A stretch of DNA of 64,000 bases from CAZWLY01 sp964634465 (GCA_964634465.1 CAZWLY010000001.1:62001-126000); one strand, 5' to 3'; counted from the stretch's first letter, positions 1 through 8,634 are shown. Translations and numbers: made by a program. Notes: a model not told the origin generated them from the sequence alone.

Positions 1-87
1 GCCGGCGATTCGAACATCGCCACCTTGAACTGGCCCGATCGAGGGGCCGGAGACAAGACCAAGAGCAAGAAAAAAGGGAAGAGGTAG
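1..87 (+). CDS. 3' end of an unidentified protein (partial)
   Basis: The first 28 codons are open in frame 1 and end at TAG 85-87, three bases before the lysA ATG. The visible C-terminus has an AGDSNIATLNWPDRG segment and then a very Lys-rich tail. Proteins encoded just upstream of lysA in related bacteria are often argH or a small lipoprotein, but the visible residues do not identify either. The 3-base gap suggests it belongs to the lysA operon. The start lies outside the window. Confidence 0.55.
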   Translation, partial: AGDSNIATLNWPDRGAGDKTKSKKKGKR

Positions 88-90
88 ACC

Positions 91-1377
91 ATGCACCACT
101 TCCACTACAAAGACGGCGAGATGTTTGCCGAGGAGGTGCCGGTCAGGCGCATCGCCAAGGAGGTCGGCACGCCCTGCTATGTCTACTCCCGGGCCACCCT
201 GACCCAGCACTTCCACGCCTTTGACAACGCCTTCCACGGCCTCGATCATCTGGTTTGCTTCTCGGTCAAGGCCAACTCCAACCTGGCCGTCTTGAAGCTC
301 CTCGGCGATTACGGCGGAGGGGCCGACGTGGTCTCGGGCGGCGAGCTCTACCGCGCTCTCAAGGCCGGCATCCCTGGCGAGCGGATCTGCTTCTCCGGGG
401 TGGGCAAGACCGAAGCCGAGATACGCCAGGGGATCGAGGCCGGAGTGCTGATGTTCAACGTCGAGTCACTGGCCGAGCTGGAGGCCATCCAGCGGACGGC
501 CGAGGCCATGGGCCGGGAGGCGCCGGTGGCGATCAGGGTCAACCCGGACGTCGATCCCAAGACCCACCCCTACATCGCCACCGGGATGAGGGAGAACAAG
601 TTCGGCCTGGACGTGGACACGGCGCTGGAGGCCTATCGCCGGGCGGCCGGAATGAGCCGCCTCAAGGTGGTCGGCATCGACTGCCACATCGGCTCCCAAC
701 TGGTCGAATTGTCTCCCTTTGTCGAGACCCTGGAGCGGCTGAGATTGCTCATCGACCGCTTGGCCGGGGAGGGCGTCGGGCTCAAGTACCTCGATCTCGG
801 CGGGGGACTGGGCATCCCCTACGCCGACGAGCAGCCGCCCCAGCCGCTGGAGTACGCCATGGCCCTCGGCTCCCAATTGGCCGATCTGAGCCTGACCATC
901 ATCCTCGAACCGGGCCGGGTCATCGTCGGTAACGCCGGGATACTGCTCACCAGGGTGATCTACACCAAGGACACGCCCGAGAAGAACTTCGTCATCGTCG
1001 ATGCGGCGATGAACGACCTGGTCCGGCCCAGCCTTTACGGTTCGTTCCACGACATAAAGCCGGTGACGGTCAAAGAGCGGCCCGATAAAAAGGTCGATGT
1101 GGTCGGGCCGGTTTGCGAATCGACCGATTTCCTGGCCCGGGACCGGAACATGCCCCAGGTCGAGGAGGGCGAGTTGCTGGCGGTGATGTCGGCCGGGGCC
1201 TACTCGTTCACCATGGCCTCCAACTACAACTCCCGGCCTCGTCCGGTCGAGGTGATGGTCTCGGACGACAAGTACGCCGTCGTCCGGGCCAGGGAGAGCC
1301 TGGACGATCTGATCCGGGGCGAGACGATTCCCGAATTTCTTGAGCGGGAGGAGCTGGGTGGGCTTGAAGTTCTATAA
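91..1377 (+). CDS. lysA: Diaminopimelate decarboxylase
   Basis: PLP enzyme that decarboxylates meso-diaminopimelate to L-lysine, the last step of lysine synthesis. The 428-residue length is normal for LysA. Visible signatures are the PLP lysine in CFSVKAN (about residue 60), DVVSGGEL, HIGSQL, the glycine-rich DLGGGLGIPY phosphate loop, ILEPGR, and GPVCESTDFLA with the catalytic Cys near residue 345. ATG 91 follows a GGGAAGAGG ribosome site. The end overlaps the dapF start, so translation is probably coupled. It heads a lysine/DAP operon with dapF, dapB and dapL. Confidence 0.97.
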   Translation: MHHFHYKDGEMFAEEVPVRRIAKEVGTPCYVYSRATLTQHFHAFDNAFHGLDHLVCFSVKANSNLAVLKLLGDYGGGADVVSGGELYRALKAGIPGERICFSGVGKTEAEIRQGIEAGVLMFNVESLAELEAIQRTAEAMGREAPVAIRVNPDVDPKTHPYIATGMRENKFGLDVDTALEAYRRAAGMSRLKVVGIDCHIGSQLVELSPFVETLERLRLLIDRLAGEGVGLKYLDLGGGLGIPYADEQPPQPLEYAMALGSQLADLSLTIILEPGRVIVGNAGILLTRVIYTKDTPEKNFVIVDAAMNDLVRPSLYGSFHDIKPVTVKERPDKKVDVVGPVCESTDFLARDRNMPQVEEGELLAVMSAGAYSFTMASNYNSRPRPVEVMVSDDKYAVVRARESLDDLIRGETIPEFLEREELGGLEVL

Positions 1378-2185
1378 GATGACCGGCCTGGGCAACGACT
1401 TCATCCTGATCAACAACTTCGATGGTTGGTTGAAGGCCGATCCGTCCGCCCTGGCCAAGCGACTCTGCCCCCGGGCGATCTCGGTTGGCGCCGACGGCCT
1501 GGTCGTTCTGGAACCCGATCCCGAGGTCGATTTCAGGTGGCTGTTCTACAACTCCGACGGCTCCGAGGCCGAGATGTGCGGCAACGCCGCCCGGTGCGCC
1601 GCCCGGCTGGCCCACCTGCTCGGCCGGGCCGGGGCGAGTCTGTCCTTCAGGACCGCGGCCGGGGTGTTGAGGGCCGAGGTCGATGGCGAAACGGTCAAGG
1701 TCGAACTGACCCGGCCCCACAGCCTGGCCGCCAGGATCGAGCTAAGCATCGACGGGATCGAGTACGACGCCGGCTTCGCCAACACCGGCGTACCCCACGC
1801 CGTGGTCTTCGTCGACGACCCGGAGCGGGTGGACGTGACGGCCTTGGGCCGCAAAATCCGTTTCGCCGAGCAGTTTAAACCGGCCGGGACCAACGCCATG
1901 TTCGTCGCGGTCAGGGACGAGCACACCATCCGCATCCGCAGCTACGAGCGGGGCGTGGAGGATGAGACGCGGGCCTGCGGCACCGGAGCCACCGCGGCGG
2001 CCGTGGTCGCCCACTTGAGGGGCCTGACCGCGTCGCCGACCCGGCTGATCGTCAACTCCGGCCAGGCGATCACCATCCATTACCAGTCCAACCCCGAGGC
2101 GGCCGATCCCTGGCCTGGACCGGTGTTCATGGAGGGGACGGCCACGCTGGTCTACACCGGCGAGGCCAGCGAGGAGGTAGTCTAG
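1364..2185 (+). CDS. dapF: Diaminopimelate epimerase
   Basis: Cofactor-free epimerase converting LL- to meso-diaminopimelate, which supplies both lysine and peptidoglycan. Both catalytic cysteines are visible, in EMCGNAARC and in RACGTGATAAA. I place the start at TTG 1364, giving the family-typical N-terminus MKFYKMTGLGNDF, with AGGAG at 1349-1353 ten bases upstream. GTG 1358 and TTG 1340 are in-frame alternatives. The start lies inside the lysA end. About 273 residues, normal for DapF. Because DapL yields LL-DAP, DapF is needed to feed LysA. Confidence 0.95.
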   Translation: MKFYKMTGLGNDFILINNFDGWLKADPSALAKRLCPRAISVGADGLVVLEPDPEVDFRWLFYNSDGSEAEMCGNAARCAARLAHLLGRAGASLSFRTAAGVLRAEVDGETVKVELTRPHSLAARIELSIDGIEYDAGFANTGVPHAVVFVDDPERVDVTALGRKIRFAEQFKPAGTNAMFVAVRDEHTIRIRSYERGVEDETRACGTGATAAAVVAHLRGLTASPTRLIVNSGQAITIHYQSNPEAADPWPGPVFMEGTATLVYTGEASEEVV

Positions 2186-2187
2186 TC

Positions 2188-2994
2188 ATGGCGACGGGCG
2201 TCATCGTAGCCGGTTTGGCCGGCCGAATGGGACGTGAGATCGCGGCCGCGGTCATGGCCAGTGGCGAGCTGGAGCTCATCGGCGGCTTCGAGCGGCCCGA
2301 CCACCCGGCCTTGGGCCAGGACATCGGCCTTTTGGCCGGCGGCCGGACCCTGGGCCGAACCCTGGCCGGCTCGCTGGCCGAGACGGCCGACGGGGCCGAG
2401 GTGGTCATCGACTTCACCACCGTCGAGGCCAGCCTGGCCAACCTGGCCGCGGCCGTGGAGTTGGGTCTGGCCGCCGTCGTCGGCACGACCGGCTTTTCGG
2501 CCGAGCAGAAGGCCGAGATCGCCGGGCTGGCCGAGAAGCGACCCATCGTTCTGGCCCCGAACATGTCGATCGGAGTCAACGTGCTCTACAAGCTGGTCGT
2601 GGACGCGGCCAAGCTCCTGGGCGACGAATACGACATCGAGATCGTCGAGGCCCACCACAAGATGAAGGCCGACGCGCCCTCGGGCACGGCCCTGGCCCTG
2701 GCCGAGCGGTTGGCCGAGGCCCGGGGCTGGAGTCTGGACGAGGCCGGCCTTTTCGCCCGGCACGGCCGCATCGGGCCCAGAAAAGAGGTCGAACTGGGCG
2801 TCCAGACGATTCGGGCCGGCGACATCGTCGGCGAGCACACCGTCTATCTGGCCGGACCGGGCGAGCGCCTCGAGTTGATCCACCGGGCCCACTCCCGGGC
2901 CAACTTCGCCGGCGGAGCGATCCGGGCGGCCGGCTGGGTGGTCGATAAGGCGCCCGGGCTGTATGACATGCAAGACGTATTGGGGTTGAAATGA
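2188..2994 (+). CDS. dapB: 4-hydroxy-tetrahydrodipicolinate reductase
   Basis: NAD(P)H-dependent reductase making tetrahydrodipicolinate in the DAP pathway. It shows the N-terminal nucleotide motif GLAGRMGREIA, VGTTGFS, and the catalytic and substrate region EAHHKMKADAPSGTA. The 268-residue length is normal. ATG 2188 lies two bases after the dapF stop and behind GAGGAGG. Its stop overlaps the next gene by four bases (ATGA). The preceding enzyme gene, dapA, is not in this cluster. Confidence 0.96.
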   Translation: MATGVIVAGLAGRMGREIAAAVMASGELELIGGFERPDHPALGQDIGLLAGGRTLGRTLAGSLAETADGAEVVIDFTTVEASLANLAAAVELGLAAVVGTTGFSAEQKAEIAGLAEKRPIVLAPNMSIGVNVLYKLVVDAAKLLGDEYDIEIVEAHHKMKADAPSGTALALAERLAEARGWSLDEAGLFARHGRIGPRKEVELGVQTIRAGDIVGEHTVYLAGPGERLELIHRAHSRANFAGGAIRAAGWVVDKAPGLYDMQDVLGLK

Positions 2995-3779
2995 GACTGG
3001 TCAGATACACCGTCAACACCGACCCGAACTACTTCAGCCCCCGCTGGGGCCGGATCGAGGGCGAGTCGGTCCGGCCGCTCTTCGGCCCGCCCTGGGAGGG
3101 GCTCAACGCCGCCGGCTCGGCCCTGCCGCTGGACGCGGTGGACCTGTTGGCCCCGACTACGCCCGGCAAGATCATCGCCGTCGGACTCAACTACAAGGAC
3201 CACGCGGCCGAGGTGAACAAGGAACTGCCCGCCGAGCCGATGCTCTTCTCCAAGGCGGTCTCGTCGGTCATCGGGCCGGGCGAGCCCATCGTTTTGCCCC
3301 AGGACGTCGGCCGGATCGACTATGAGGCCGAGCTGGCCGTCGTCATCGGCCGGCCGGCCCGCTACGTCCGCCCCGAGGCGGCCGCCGAGGTGATTTTGGG
3401 CTATACTTGCCTCAACGACGTCTCGGCCCGCCGCTTCCAGGAGACCGACATCCAGTACACCCGGGCCAAAGGCTTCGACACCTTCTGCCCCTTGGGGCCG
3501 TGGATCGTCACCGGCCTCGACCCGAACGACCTGGCCGTCCGGGCGGAGTTGAACGGCCGGCTGGTTCAGGACTCCCGGACCTCGGAGATGGTCTTTTCCG
3601 TGGCCGAGCTGGTGGCCTTCATCAGCCGGGTGATGACCCTTTATCCCGGCGACGTCATCGCCACCGGCACTCCGCCGGGCGTCGGCCCGCTCAGCCCCGG
3701 CGACGTCATTGTCGTCGAGATCGAGGGAATCGGCCGGCTGGTCAATCCGGTGATCGCCGAAGCGCCGGTATCGAACTGA
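2991..3779 (+). CDS. Fumarylacetoacetate hydrolase (FAH) family protein
   Basis: Metal-dependent FAH-fold enzyme; relatives hydrolyse or decarboxylate acylpyruvates, oxaloacetate or ring-opened aromatic intermediates. The 262 residues carry GLNYKDHAAE, the metal-binding DYEAELAVVIG, CLNDVSARR, KGFDTFCPLGPW and GTPPGVG, so the active site looks complete. ATG overlaps the dapB stop (ATGA). It sits between dapB and dapL, a place where a dap gene would be expected. The substrate cannot be read from sequence; a metabolite-repair role on pyruvate-derived intermediates is only a guess. Confidence 0.85.
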   Translation: MRLVRYTVNTDPNYFSPRWGRIEGESVRPLFGPPWEGLNAAGSALPLDAVDLLAPTTPGKIIAVGLNYKDHAAEVNKELPAEPMLFSKAVSSVIGPGEPIVLPQDVGRIDYEAELAVVIGRPARYVRPEAAAEVILGYTCLNDVSARRFQETDIQYTRAKGFDTFCPLGPWIVTGLDPNDLAVRAELNGRLVQDSRTSEMVFSVAELVAFISRVMTLYPGDVIATGTPPGVGPLSPGDVIVVEIEGIGRLVNPVIAEAPVSN

Positions 3780-3811
3780 ATAGAGACAAACAGAGACAAG
3801 GATAGTTAGCC

Positions 3812-4978
3812 GTGAAGATCGAGAAAGCTCAACGACTGGCCCAACTGCCGCCCTATCTGTTCAAGGAGATCGATCGCCTCAAGGCCGAGGCGGCGGCTAA
3901 GGGCGTGGACATAATCAACGTCTCCATCGGCGATCCGGACCGGCCGACCCCGGCCCACATCGTCGCCGCCGGCCAGGAGGCTTTGGCCGACCCGGCCAAC
4001 CATCCCTATCCGTCCTACGACGGCCTGCCCGACTTCCGCCGAACGGTGGCCGACTGGTTCAGGCGTCGTTTCGGGCTGGAGGTCGATCCGGACACCCAGG
4101 TCCTGAGCCTGATCGGCTCCAAGGAGGCGGTGGCCCACTTCCCGCTGGCCTTCGTCGATCCCGGCGACGTGGTGCTGTGCCCCAATCCGGCCTACCCGGT
4201 CTACGCCGTGGGGACCCTCTTCGCCGGCGGTGAGGTCTACGAGATGCCGCTTTTGCCCGAAAACGATTTCTTCCCCGATCTCGAGGCCATCCCGGCCGAG
4301 ACGGCCGAGCGGGCCAAGGTGATGTGGCTCAACTATCCCAACAACCCGACCTCGGCCGAGGCGACGCTGGAGCAGTTCAAGGCGGTGGTCGATTTCGCCC
4401 TCGAACACGACATCATCGTCTGCCACGACGCCGCCTACACCGACATGACCTTCGACGGCTACGTCGCCCCCAGCTTCCTGGAGACGCCGGGGGCGATGGA
4501 GTGCGCCATCGAGTTCCACTCGCTGTCCAAGCCCTATCAGATGACCGGCTGGCGAATCGGCATGGCCGTGGGCAACGCCGAGCTGATCGAGGGGCTAGGC
4601 GCGATCAAGTCCAACGTCGATTCCGGCGTCTGCCAGGCCATCCAACGGGCCGGCATCGCCGCGTTGAACACCTCGGCCGAGGAGTTGGCCGAGAACCTCT
4701 CGGTCTACGCTCGCCGTCGCCGGGTGGTCGTCGAGGGGCTCGAGAAGATGGGCCTGACCGTCTGGCCGACCAGAGCGACGTTCTACGTCTGGGCCAAGGT
4801 GCCCCAGGGCTTCACCTCGGCCGAGTGGGCGACGCGGCTGTTGACCGAGGCCGGGGTGGTGGTCACGCCGGGCAACGGTTTCGGCACGGCCGGCGAGGGC
4901 TGGTTCAGGATCGCCTTGAGCGCCCCGGAGGCCAGACTGAAGGAGGCGGTGGAGCGCATGGAAGGGATCCGGATCTGA
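3812..4978 (+). CDS. dapL: LL-diaminopimelate aminotransferase
   Basis: Class I/II PLP aminotransferase. In the DapL route it converts tetrahydrodipicolinate directly to LL-DAP with glutamate, bypassing the acyl intermediates. The 388-residue protein begins with the DapL-like LPPYLFKEIDRLK and NVSIGDPDRPTP. It has HPYPSYDGLPDFR, NYPNNPTS, HDAAYTDMTFDGY and the PLP lysine in SLSKPYQMTGWRIG, then FRIALSAP near the end. The start is GTG 3812. The dap gene context supports DapL over a generic aspartate aminotransferase. Confidence 0.9.
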   Translation: MKIEKAQRLAQLPPYLFKEIDRLKAEAAAKGVDIINVSIGDPDRPTPAHIVAAGQEALADPANHPYPSYDGLPDFRRTVADWFRRRFGLEVDPDTQVLSLIGSKEAVAHFPLAFVDPGDVVLCPNPAYPVYAVGTLFAGGEVYEMPLLPENDFFPDLEAIPAETAERAKVMWLNYPNNPTSAEATLEQFKAVVDFALEHDIIVCHDAAYTDMTFDGYVAPSFLETPGAMECAIEFHSLSKPYQMTGWRIGMAVGNAELIEGLGAIKSNVDSGVCQAIQRAGIAALNTSAEELAENLSVYARRRRVVVEGLEKMGLTVWPTRATFYVWAKVPQGFTSAEWATRLLTEAGVVVTPGNGFGTAGEGWFRIALSAPEARLKEAVERMEGIRI

Positions 4979-4989
4979 CTCTCCGCCCC

Positions 4990-5502
4990 ATGGAGACCGT
5001 CTTTCTGGGACTCGGTTCCAATCTGGGCGACCGGGAGGGCTACCTGCGCCGGGCGCTCGACGCCGTCGCCGCCTGGGCCGGGGTGGAGCTCAAGGCGGTC
5101 TCTTCGCTGTATGAGACCGACCCGGTCGGGCCCCAGGACCAGGGCCGGTTCTTGAACGCGGTGGCCGAACTCGACGTTTCGGCCGAACCGGAGTCTTTTT
5201 TGGACGACCTGTTGGCCCTGGAACTCCGGTTGGGCCGGGTGCGGGAGGGCCGCTGGGGACCCAGAGTCATCGATCTGGACTTGCTTTTATGGGGCCAACG
5301 GGTAATCAATAAGGAAACGTTGGTCATCCCCCACCCGGAGATGGCCAACCGGGGCTTCGTGCTCATCCCGCTGGCCGAGATCGCGCCGGGAGCGATCCAT
5401 CCGGTTTTGGGTTCGAGCGCGGCCGAGTTGGCGGCCCGGGTTTCGACCCGAGGGGTCCGAGTATTTTCAAAGGGGGGCGGATGGTCAAATACATCGGCTT
5501 AG
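4990..5502 (+). CDS. folK: 2-amino-4-hydroxy-6-hydroxymethyldihydropteridine diphosphokinase
   Basis: Transfers pyrophosphate from ATP to 6-hydroxymethyldihydropterin in folate synthesis. The 170-residue protein opens with VFLGLGSNLGDREGYL and contains LYETDPVGPQDQGRFLNAV and WGPRVIDLDLLLWG, the HPPK signature with its metal-binding Asp residues, then IPHPEMANRGFVLIPL. I start at ATG 4990, eleven bases after dapL; the longer open frame upstream is a shadow of dapL. The 3' end overlaps the next gene by 22 bases. A C1 link to metV/metF is possible but distant. Confidence 0.94.
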   Translation: METVFLGLGSNLGDREGYLRRALDAVAAWAGVELKAVSSLYETDPVGPQDQGRFLNAVAELDVSAEPESFLDDLLALELRLGRVREGRWGPRVIDLDLLLWGQRVINKETLVIPHPEMANRGFVLIPLAEIAPGAIHPVLGSSAAELAARVSTRGVRVFSKGGGWSNTSA

Positions 5503-5738
5503 CCATCGCGGCCTACTTGATCTACCGCTGGTTGAGGCCCAAGCCGGACAAGTCCGGCCCGGCCGGCCGGGAAGCGTCTTCCGGGGGGATGATCGAGGAC
5601 GAGATGATCCAGGACCCCCAGTGCGGGGCCTATTTCCCCCGCTCGTCGGCCGTCACCGCCAAGGTGGACGGGCGGACGGTGATGTTCTGCAGTGAAAAAT
5701 GCCGCGACGAGTACCTGGCCCGCTACACGGCCAAGTAG
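5481..5738 (+). CDS. Small membrane-anchored TRASH/YHS-like protein
   Basis: An 85-residue protein with a short N-terminal hydrophobic segment (IGLAIAAYLIYRWL) followed by a basic stop-transfer patch and a soluble domain. The domain has QDPQCGAYFPRSSAV, VMFCSEKCRDEYLARY, resembling TRASH/YHS metal-binding domains with three Cys (DPxC, then CxxxC). Similar proteins are often encoded beside folK in this group, from memory. It overlaps folK by 22 bases. Metal sensing or binding at the inner membrane is inferred, and the partner is unknown. Confidence 0.8.
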   Translation: MVKYIGLAIAAYLIYRWLRPKPDKSGPAGREASSGGMIEDEMIQDPQCGAYFPRSSAVTAKVDGRTVMFCSEKCRDEYLARYTAK

Positions 5739-5762
5739 GCTCGCCACGAGGAGGACGACGAC

Positions 5763-6410
5763 ATGAAATTCTTCATCGACACCGCCAATCTGGATGAGAT
5801 TCGCGAAGGCGTGGACATGGGCATGGTCGATGGCGTGACCACCAACCCCAGCCTGGTGGCCAAGGAGGGAGTCGATTTCAAGACCAGGGCCCTGGAGATC
5901 TGCGAGCTGGTGCCGGGGCCGGTCAGCCTGGAGGCGGTCAGCCTTGAGGCCGAGGCCATGATCGCCGAGGCCAAGGAGCTGGCCTCCTGGGCCGAGAACG
6001 TGGTGGTCAAACTGCCCTGCACCGTGGACGGACTCAAGGCCACCCGGGCCCTGAGCCGGGAGGGCGTGAGGGTCAACATGACCCTCATCTTCGACGCCAA
6101 CCAGGGCCTGATGGCGGCCAAGGCCGGCGCGGCCTTCGCCAGCCCCTTCGTCGGCCGGCTGGACGACATCTCGGCCAACGGCATGGAGTTGATCGAGCAG
6201 TTGATGACCATCTACGACAACTACGCCTACGACACCGAGATCATCGTCGCTTCGATCAGGAATCCGCTCCACGTCCTGGATGCCGCCCTGATCGGGGCCG
6301 ACATCGCCACCATCCCCTTCAAGGTGCTCAAGCAACTGGCCAATCACCCCTTGACCGACATCGGCCTGGAAAAGTTCCTGGCCGACTGGGAAAAGAGCCG
6401 GCAGGGCTGA
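5763..6410 (+). CDS. Transaldolase / fructose-6-phosphate aldolase family
   Basis: Small (215-residue) class I aldolase of the TalC/FSA type. It has the N-terminal MKFFIDTANLDEIRE, the GVTTNPSLVAKEG motif, and the Schiff-base Lys in VVVKLPCTVDGLKA (about residue 83), then SPFVGRLDD. Short members act as transaldolases in the non-oxidative pentose phosphate pathway or as fructose-6-phosphate aldolases; sequence alone does not separate these. Strong GAGGAGGACGAC site before ATG 5763. The stop overlaps pgsA (TGATG). Confidence 0.92.
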   Translation: MKFFIDTANLDEIREGVDMGMVDGVTTNPSLVAKEGVDFKTRALEICELVPGPVSLEAVSLEAEAMIAEAKELASWAENVVVKLPCTVDGLKATRALSREGVRVNMTLIFDANQGLMAAKAGAAFASPFVGRLDDISANGMELIEQLMTIYDNYAYDTEIIVASIRNPLHVLDAALIGADIATIPFKVLKQLANHPLTDIGLEKFLADWEKSRQG

Positions 6411-6982
6411 TGCCCAAGGATCAGATCTACAATCTGCCCAACGCTCTGTCGCTGTTCAGGATCGTCAGCATCCCGCTGCTGCTGGTCCTGGCCAGCCGGC
6501 CGGGCCGGTGGTGGGGGGCGGGCGCGGCCATCGTCTTCGCCCTGGCCAGCCTGACCGACTTCTTCGATGGCTATCTGGCCCGGAAGATGGGTCGGGTGAC
6601 CACCTTGGGCCGCTTCTTGGACCCCATGGCCGACAAGCTGATGATCTCGGCGGCGCTGATCATGCTGGTGGCGCTCGATCGCTGTCCGGCCTGGGCGGCC
6701 TTCGTCATCATCGGCCGGGAGATCGCCGTGACGGGGCTGAGGGCCGCCGCCGCCGCCTCCACCGAACAGGTGGTCATCTCGGCCGACTGGTGGGGCAAGG
6801 TCAAGGTCGGCTGTCAGATTCCGGCCATCATCGGCCTCTACTTGTATTATCCCTACTTCGGCATCGACGTCAGAGCGATCGGGGTGTTCTTCCTCTACGC
6901 CGCCCTTGTCCTGTCGGTTTGGTCCGGCTGGCTGTATTTCAAGGACTATTGGAAACTTATCCTGCACTCCAAAGAATCGTGA
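6410..6982 (+). CDS. pgsA: CDP-diacylglycerol-glycerol-3-phosphate 3-phosphatidyltransferase
   Basis: Integral membrane enzyme making phosphatidylglycerophosphate. It has an N-terminal NLPNALSLFRI and the complete CDP-alcohol phosphotransferase motif (D-x2-D-G-x2-A-R-x8-G-x3-D-x3-D) in TDFFDGYLARKMGRV followed by GRFLDPMADK. Several hydrophobic segments span the 190 residues. ATG 6410 overlaps the transaldolase stop by one base, so translational coupling is likely. Confidence 0.94.
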   Translation: MPKDQIYNLPNALSLFRIVSIPLLLVLASRPGRWWGAGAAIVFALASLTDFFDGYLARKMGRVTTLGRFLDPMADKLMISAALIMLVALDRCPAWAAFVIIGREIAVTGLRAAAAASTEQVVISADWWGKVKVGCQIPAIIGLYLYYPYFGIDVRAIGVFFLYAALVLSVWSGWLYFKDYWKLILHSKES

Positions 6983-7005
6983 TCGACAAGAATCGGGAGT
7001 AACCA

Positions 7006-8334
7006 ATGTCCATCTACAAGGCCTACGACATCCGGGGCGTGGTCCCCGACGAGTTGAATGCCGAAATCGCCGCCGCCATCGGCCGGGCGGTGGTCGATCT
7101 GTTCAAGCCCGAACAGGTGGTCATCGGCCGCGACGCCCGAACCTCCAACGACGAGCTGTTCCAGGCCCTGGCGGCCGGGATCAACGCCATGGGCGCCGAC
7201 GTCATCGACCTCGGCCGCGTCTCCACGCCGGTGTTCTACTTCGGCGCCGGGCGAGGCATGTTCCCCTTCGGGGTGATGATCACCGCCTCCCACAATCCGC
7301 CTCGATACAACGGCTTCAAGATGGTCAAGTCCGGTTCCTACCCCGTTCAGGACTACGAGATACAAGAGATAAGAAAACGGGTCGAGGCCGGGGTGAAGAC
7401 GCCGGTGGTCAAGGCCGGGACCATGGGCGCCATGGACGTCCTGCCCGATTACCGCCGCCACATCCACCGCTTCGCCGAGGGGCTGGGTCCGGCCAAGGTG
7501 GTCATGGACGCCGGCAACTCGGTGGTCGGCGAGCTGATCCCGCTGGTCTACGAGGGGTTGCCGATCGAGATACTGCCCCTCTACTTCGAGCCCGACGGGA
7601 CCTTCCCCAACCACGAGGCCGACCCGCTCAAGCCTGAAAACCGCGAGGACGCCAGAAAGCTGCTGCTTTCAGAAGGGGCCGACCTGGCCTGCGTCTTCGA
7701 CGGGGACGGCGATCGGGTCATCTTCCTGGACGAGACCGGCCAGGTCATCTCCGGCGACATGAACACCCTTCTGGTCGCCCTCGATCTGGTCGCCTCGGGT
7801 GACAAGGGGCCGTTTCTGACCGACTGTCGCTCCTCGTGGATCGTGGAGGAGACCCTGGAAGCCAAAGGCGCGCGGGTGATAAAGAGCCGGGTCGGCCACT
7901 CGTTCATCAAAAAGACGATGCGAGCCGAGGGGGCCAGCTTCGGCGGCGAGCTGTCCGGCCACTACTACTTCAAGGCCAACTATTTCACCGAGTGCTCCGA
8001 TATGGCCGTGCTGCGCCTGCTTCGGATGATGGCCCGGGACGGCAAGAAGGCCTCGGAGCTGGTCGCGCCGCTGAGGGTCTACTTCCAGTCGGGCGAGATC
8101 AACTCCAGCGTGGAGGACAAAGAGGGCGTCATGGCCGCCCTGGAGGCCGAGTACGGCGCTTTGGGCGGCAAGGTCAGCCACATCGACGGCGTCAGCGTCG
8201 AGTTCGACGACTGGTGGTTCAACGTCCGGCCGTCCAACACCGAGCCGCTTCTCAGGCTCAACGTCGAGGCCAGAGAAGAGGGGCTGATGATCGAGAAGCG
8301 AGACGAGGTGCTGGCCAAGATACGGGGCGGTTGA
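7006..8334 (+). CDS. Phosphomannomutase / phosphoglucomutase
   Basis: Alpha-D-phosphohexomutase of the AlgC/ManB class, 442 residues. It carries the catalytic serine loop TASHNPPRYNGFKM (about residue 95), the metal loop DGDGDRV, the sugar-binding FGGELSGHYYFK, and the phosphate-binding RPSNTEPLLRL at the C-terminus. It interconverts hexose 1- and 6-phosphates for nucleotide-sugar synthesis, which fits the polysaccharide operon encoded convergently next to it. The stop codon overlaps the first stem of a repeat hairpin. Confidence 0.94.
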   Translation: MSIYKAYDIRGVVPDELNAEIAAAIGRAVVDLFKPEQVVIGRDARTSNDELFQALAAGINAMGADVIDLGRVSTPVFYFGAGRGMFPFGVMITASHNPPRYNGFKMVKSGSYPVQDYEIQEIRKRVEAGVKTPVVKAGTMGAMDVLPDYRRHIHRFAEGLGPAKVVMDAGNSVVGELIPLVYEGLPIEILPLYFEPDGTFPNHEADPLKPENREDARKLLLSEGADLACVFDGDGDRVIFLDETGQVISGDMNTLLVALDLVASGDKGPFLTDCRSSWIVEETLEAKGARVIKSRVGHSFIKKTMRAEGASFGGELSGHYYFKANYFTECSDMAVLRLLRMMARDGKKASELVAPLRVYFQSGEINSSVEDKEGVMAALEAEYGALGGKVSHIDGVSVEFDDWWFNVRPSNTEPLLRLNVEAREEGLMIEKRDEVLAKIRGG

Positions 8335-8376
8335 ACCCCTACGGGGGTTCATTCCCCGCAGCTTGCGGCGGGGTTG
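8333..8376. repeat. REP-like palindromic element, also a possible terminator
   Basis: Two adjacent hairpins. GAACCCC (8333-8339) pairs with GGGGTTC (8344-8350) across a TACG tetraloop. CCCCGC (8354-8359) pairs with GCGGGG (8368-8373) and is followed by TTGTTAT. The CCCxACGGGGG plus CCCCGC-GCTTGCGGCGGGG pattern recurs near 19290-19410 and, inverted, near 43070-43187. It lies between convergent genes, so it may end both transcripts. Confidence 0.7.
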
Positions 8377-8403
8377 TTATCCGCACCAACCTTCATCCGC
8401 AGA

Positions 8404-8440
8404 ACGAACCCGTCCCCCTTGGCTGCGGGGGCGGGTTCGT
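8404..8440. other. Strong hairpin in the convergent intergenic region
   Basis: The 300-base gap 8335-8634 has no gene I can support. Besides the REP element it holds a 14-bp stem with one G-T wobble: 8404-8417 pairs with 8427-8440, with the arm sequence ACGAACCCG visible and a 9-base loop. No T-run follows on either side, so a bidirectional terminator or repeat remnant is inferred. The rest of the gap shows nothing recognisable. Confidence 0.55.
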
Positions 8441-8634
8441 CCCTTCCGGCCGTGGGCAAGGGAATCCTCTCTCCGAAGACAAGTTGGGATAAAGAATCGA
8501 CCGACCCCCGCCTCCCTGGCCGATCTTTGCCCCGGCGATGGACTTCAAGGACGCCGGATGAACGAGCGCCGCATGGCCCGTTCCCCTGAGACGAAATCCG
8601 GCCTCAAGCGCCGTCTCGGGCGCCGCCCCGCATC

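Noticed and set aside
466..1050. Long antisense frames across many genes (for example opposite lysA, the TPR gene, fusA2 and secA)
   Set aside because: High GC coding with G/C at third positions creates long open antisense frames; these lack ribosome sites and family similarity.
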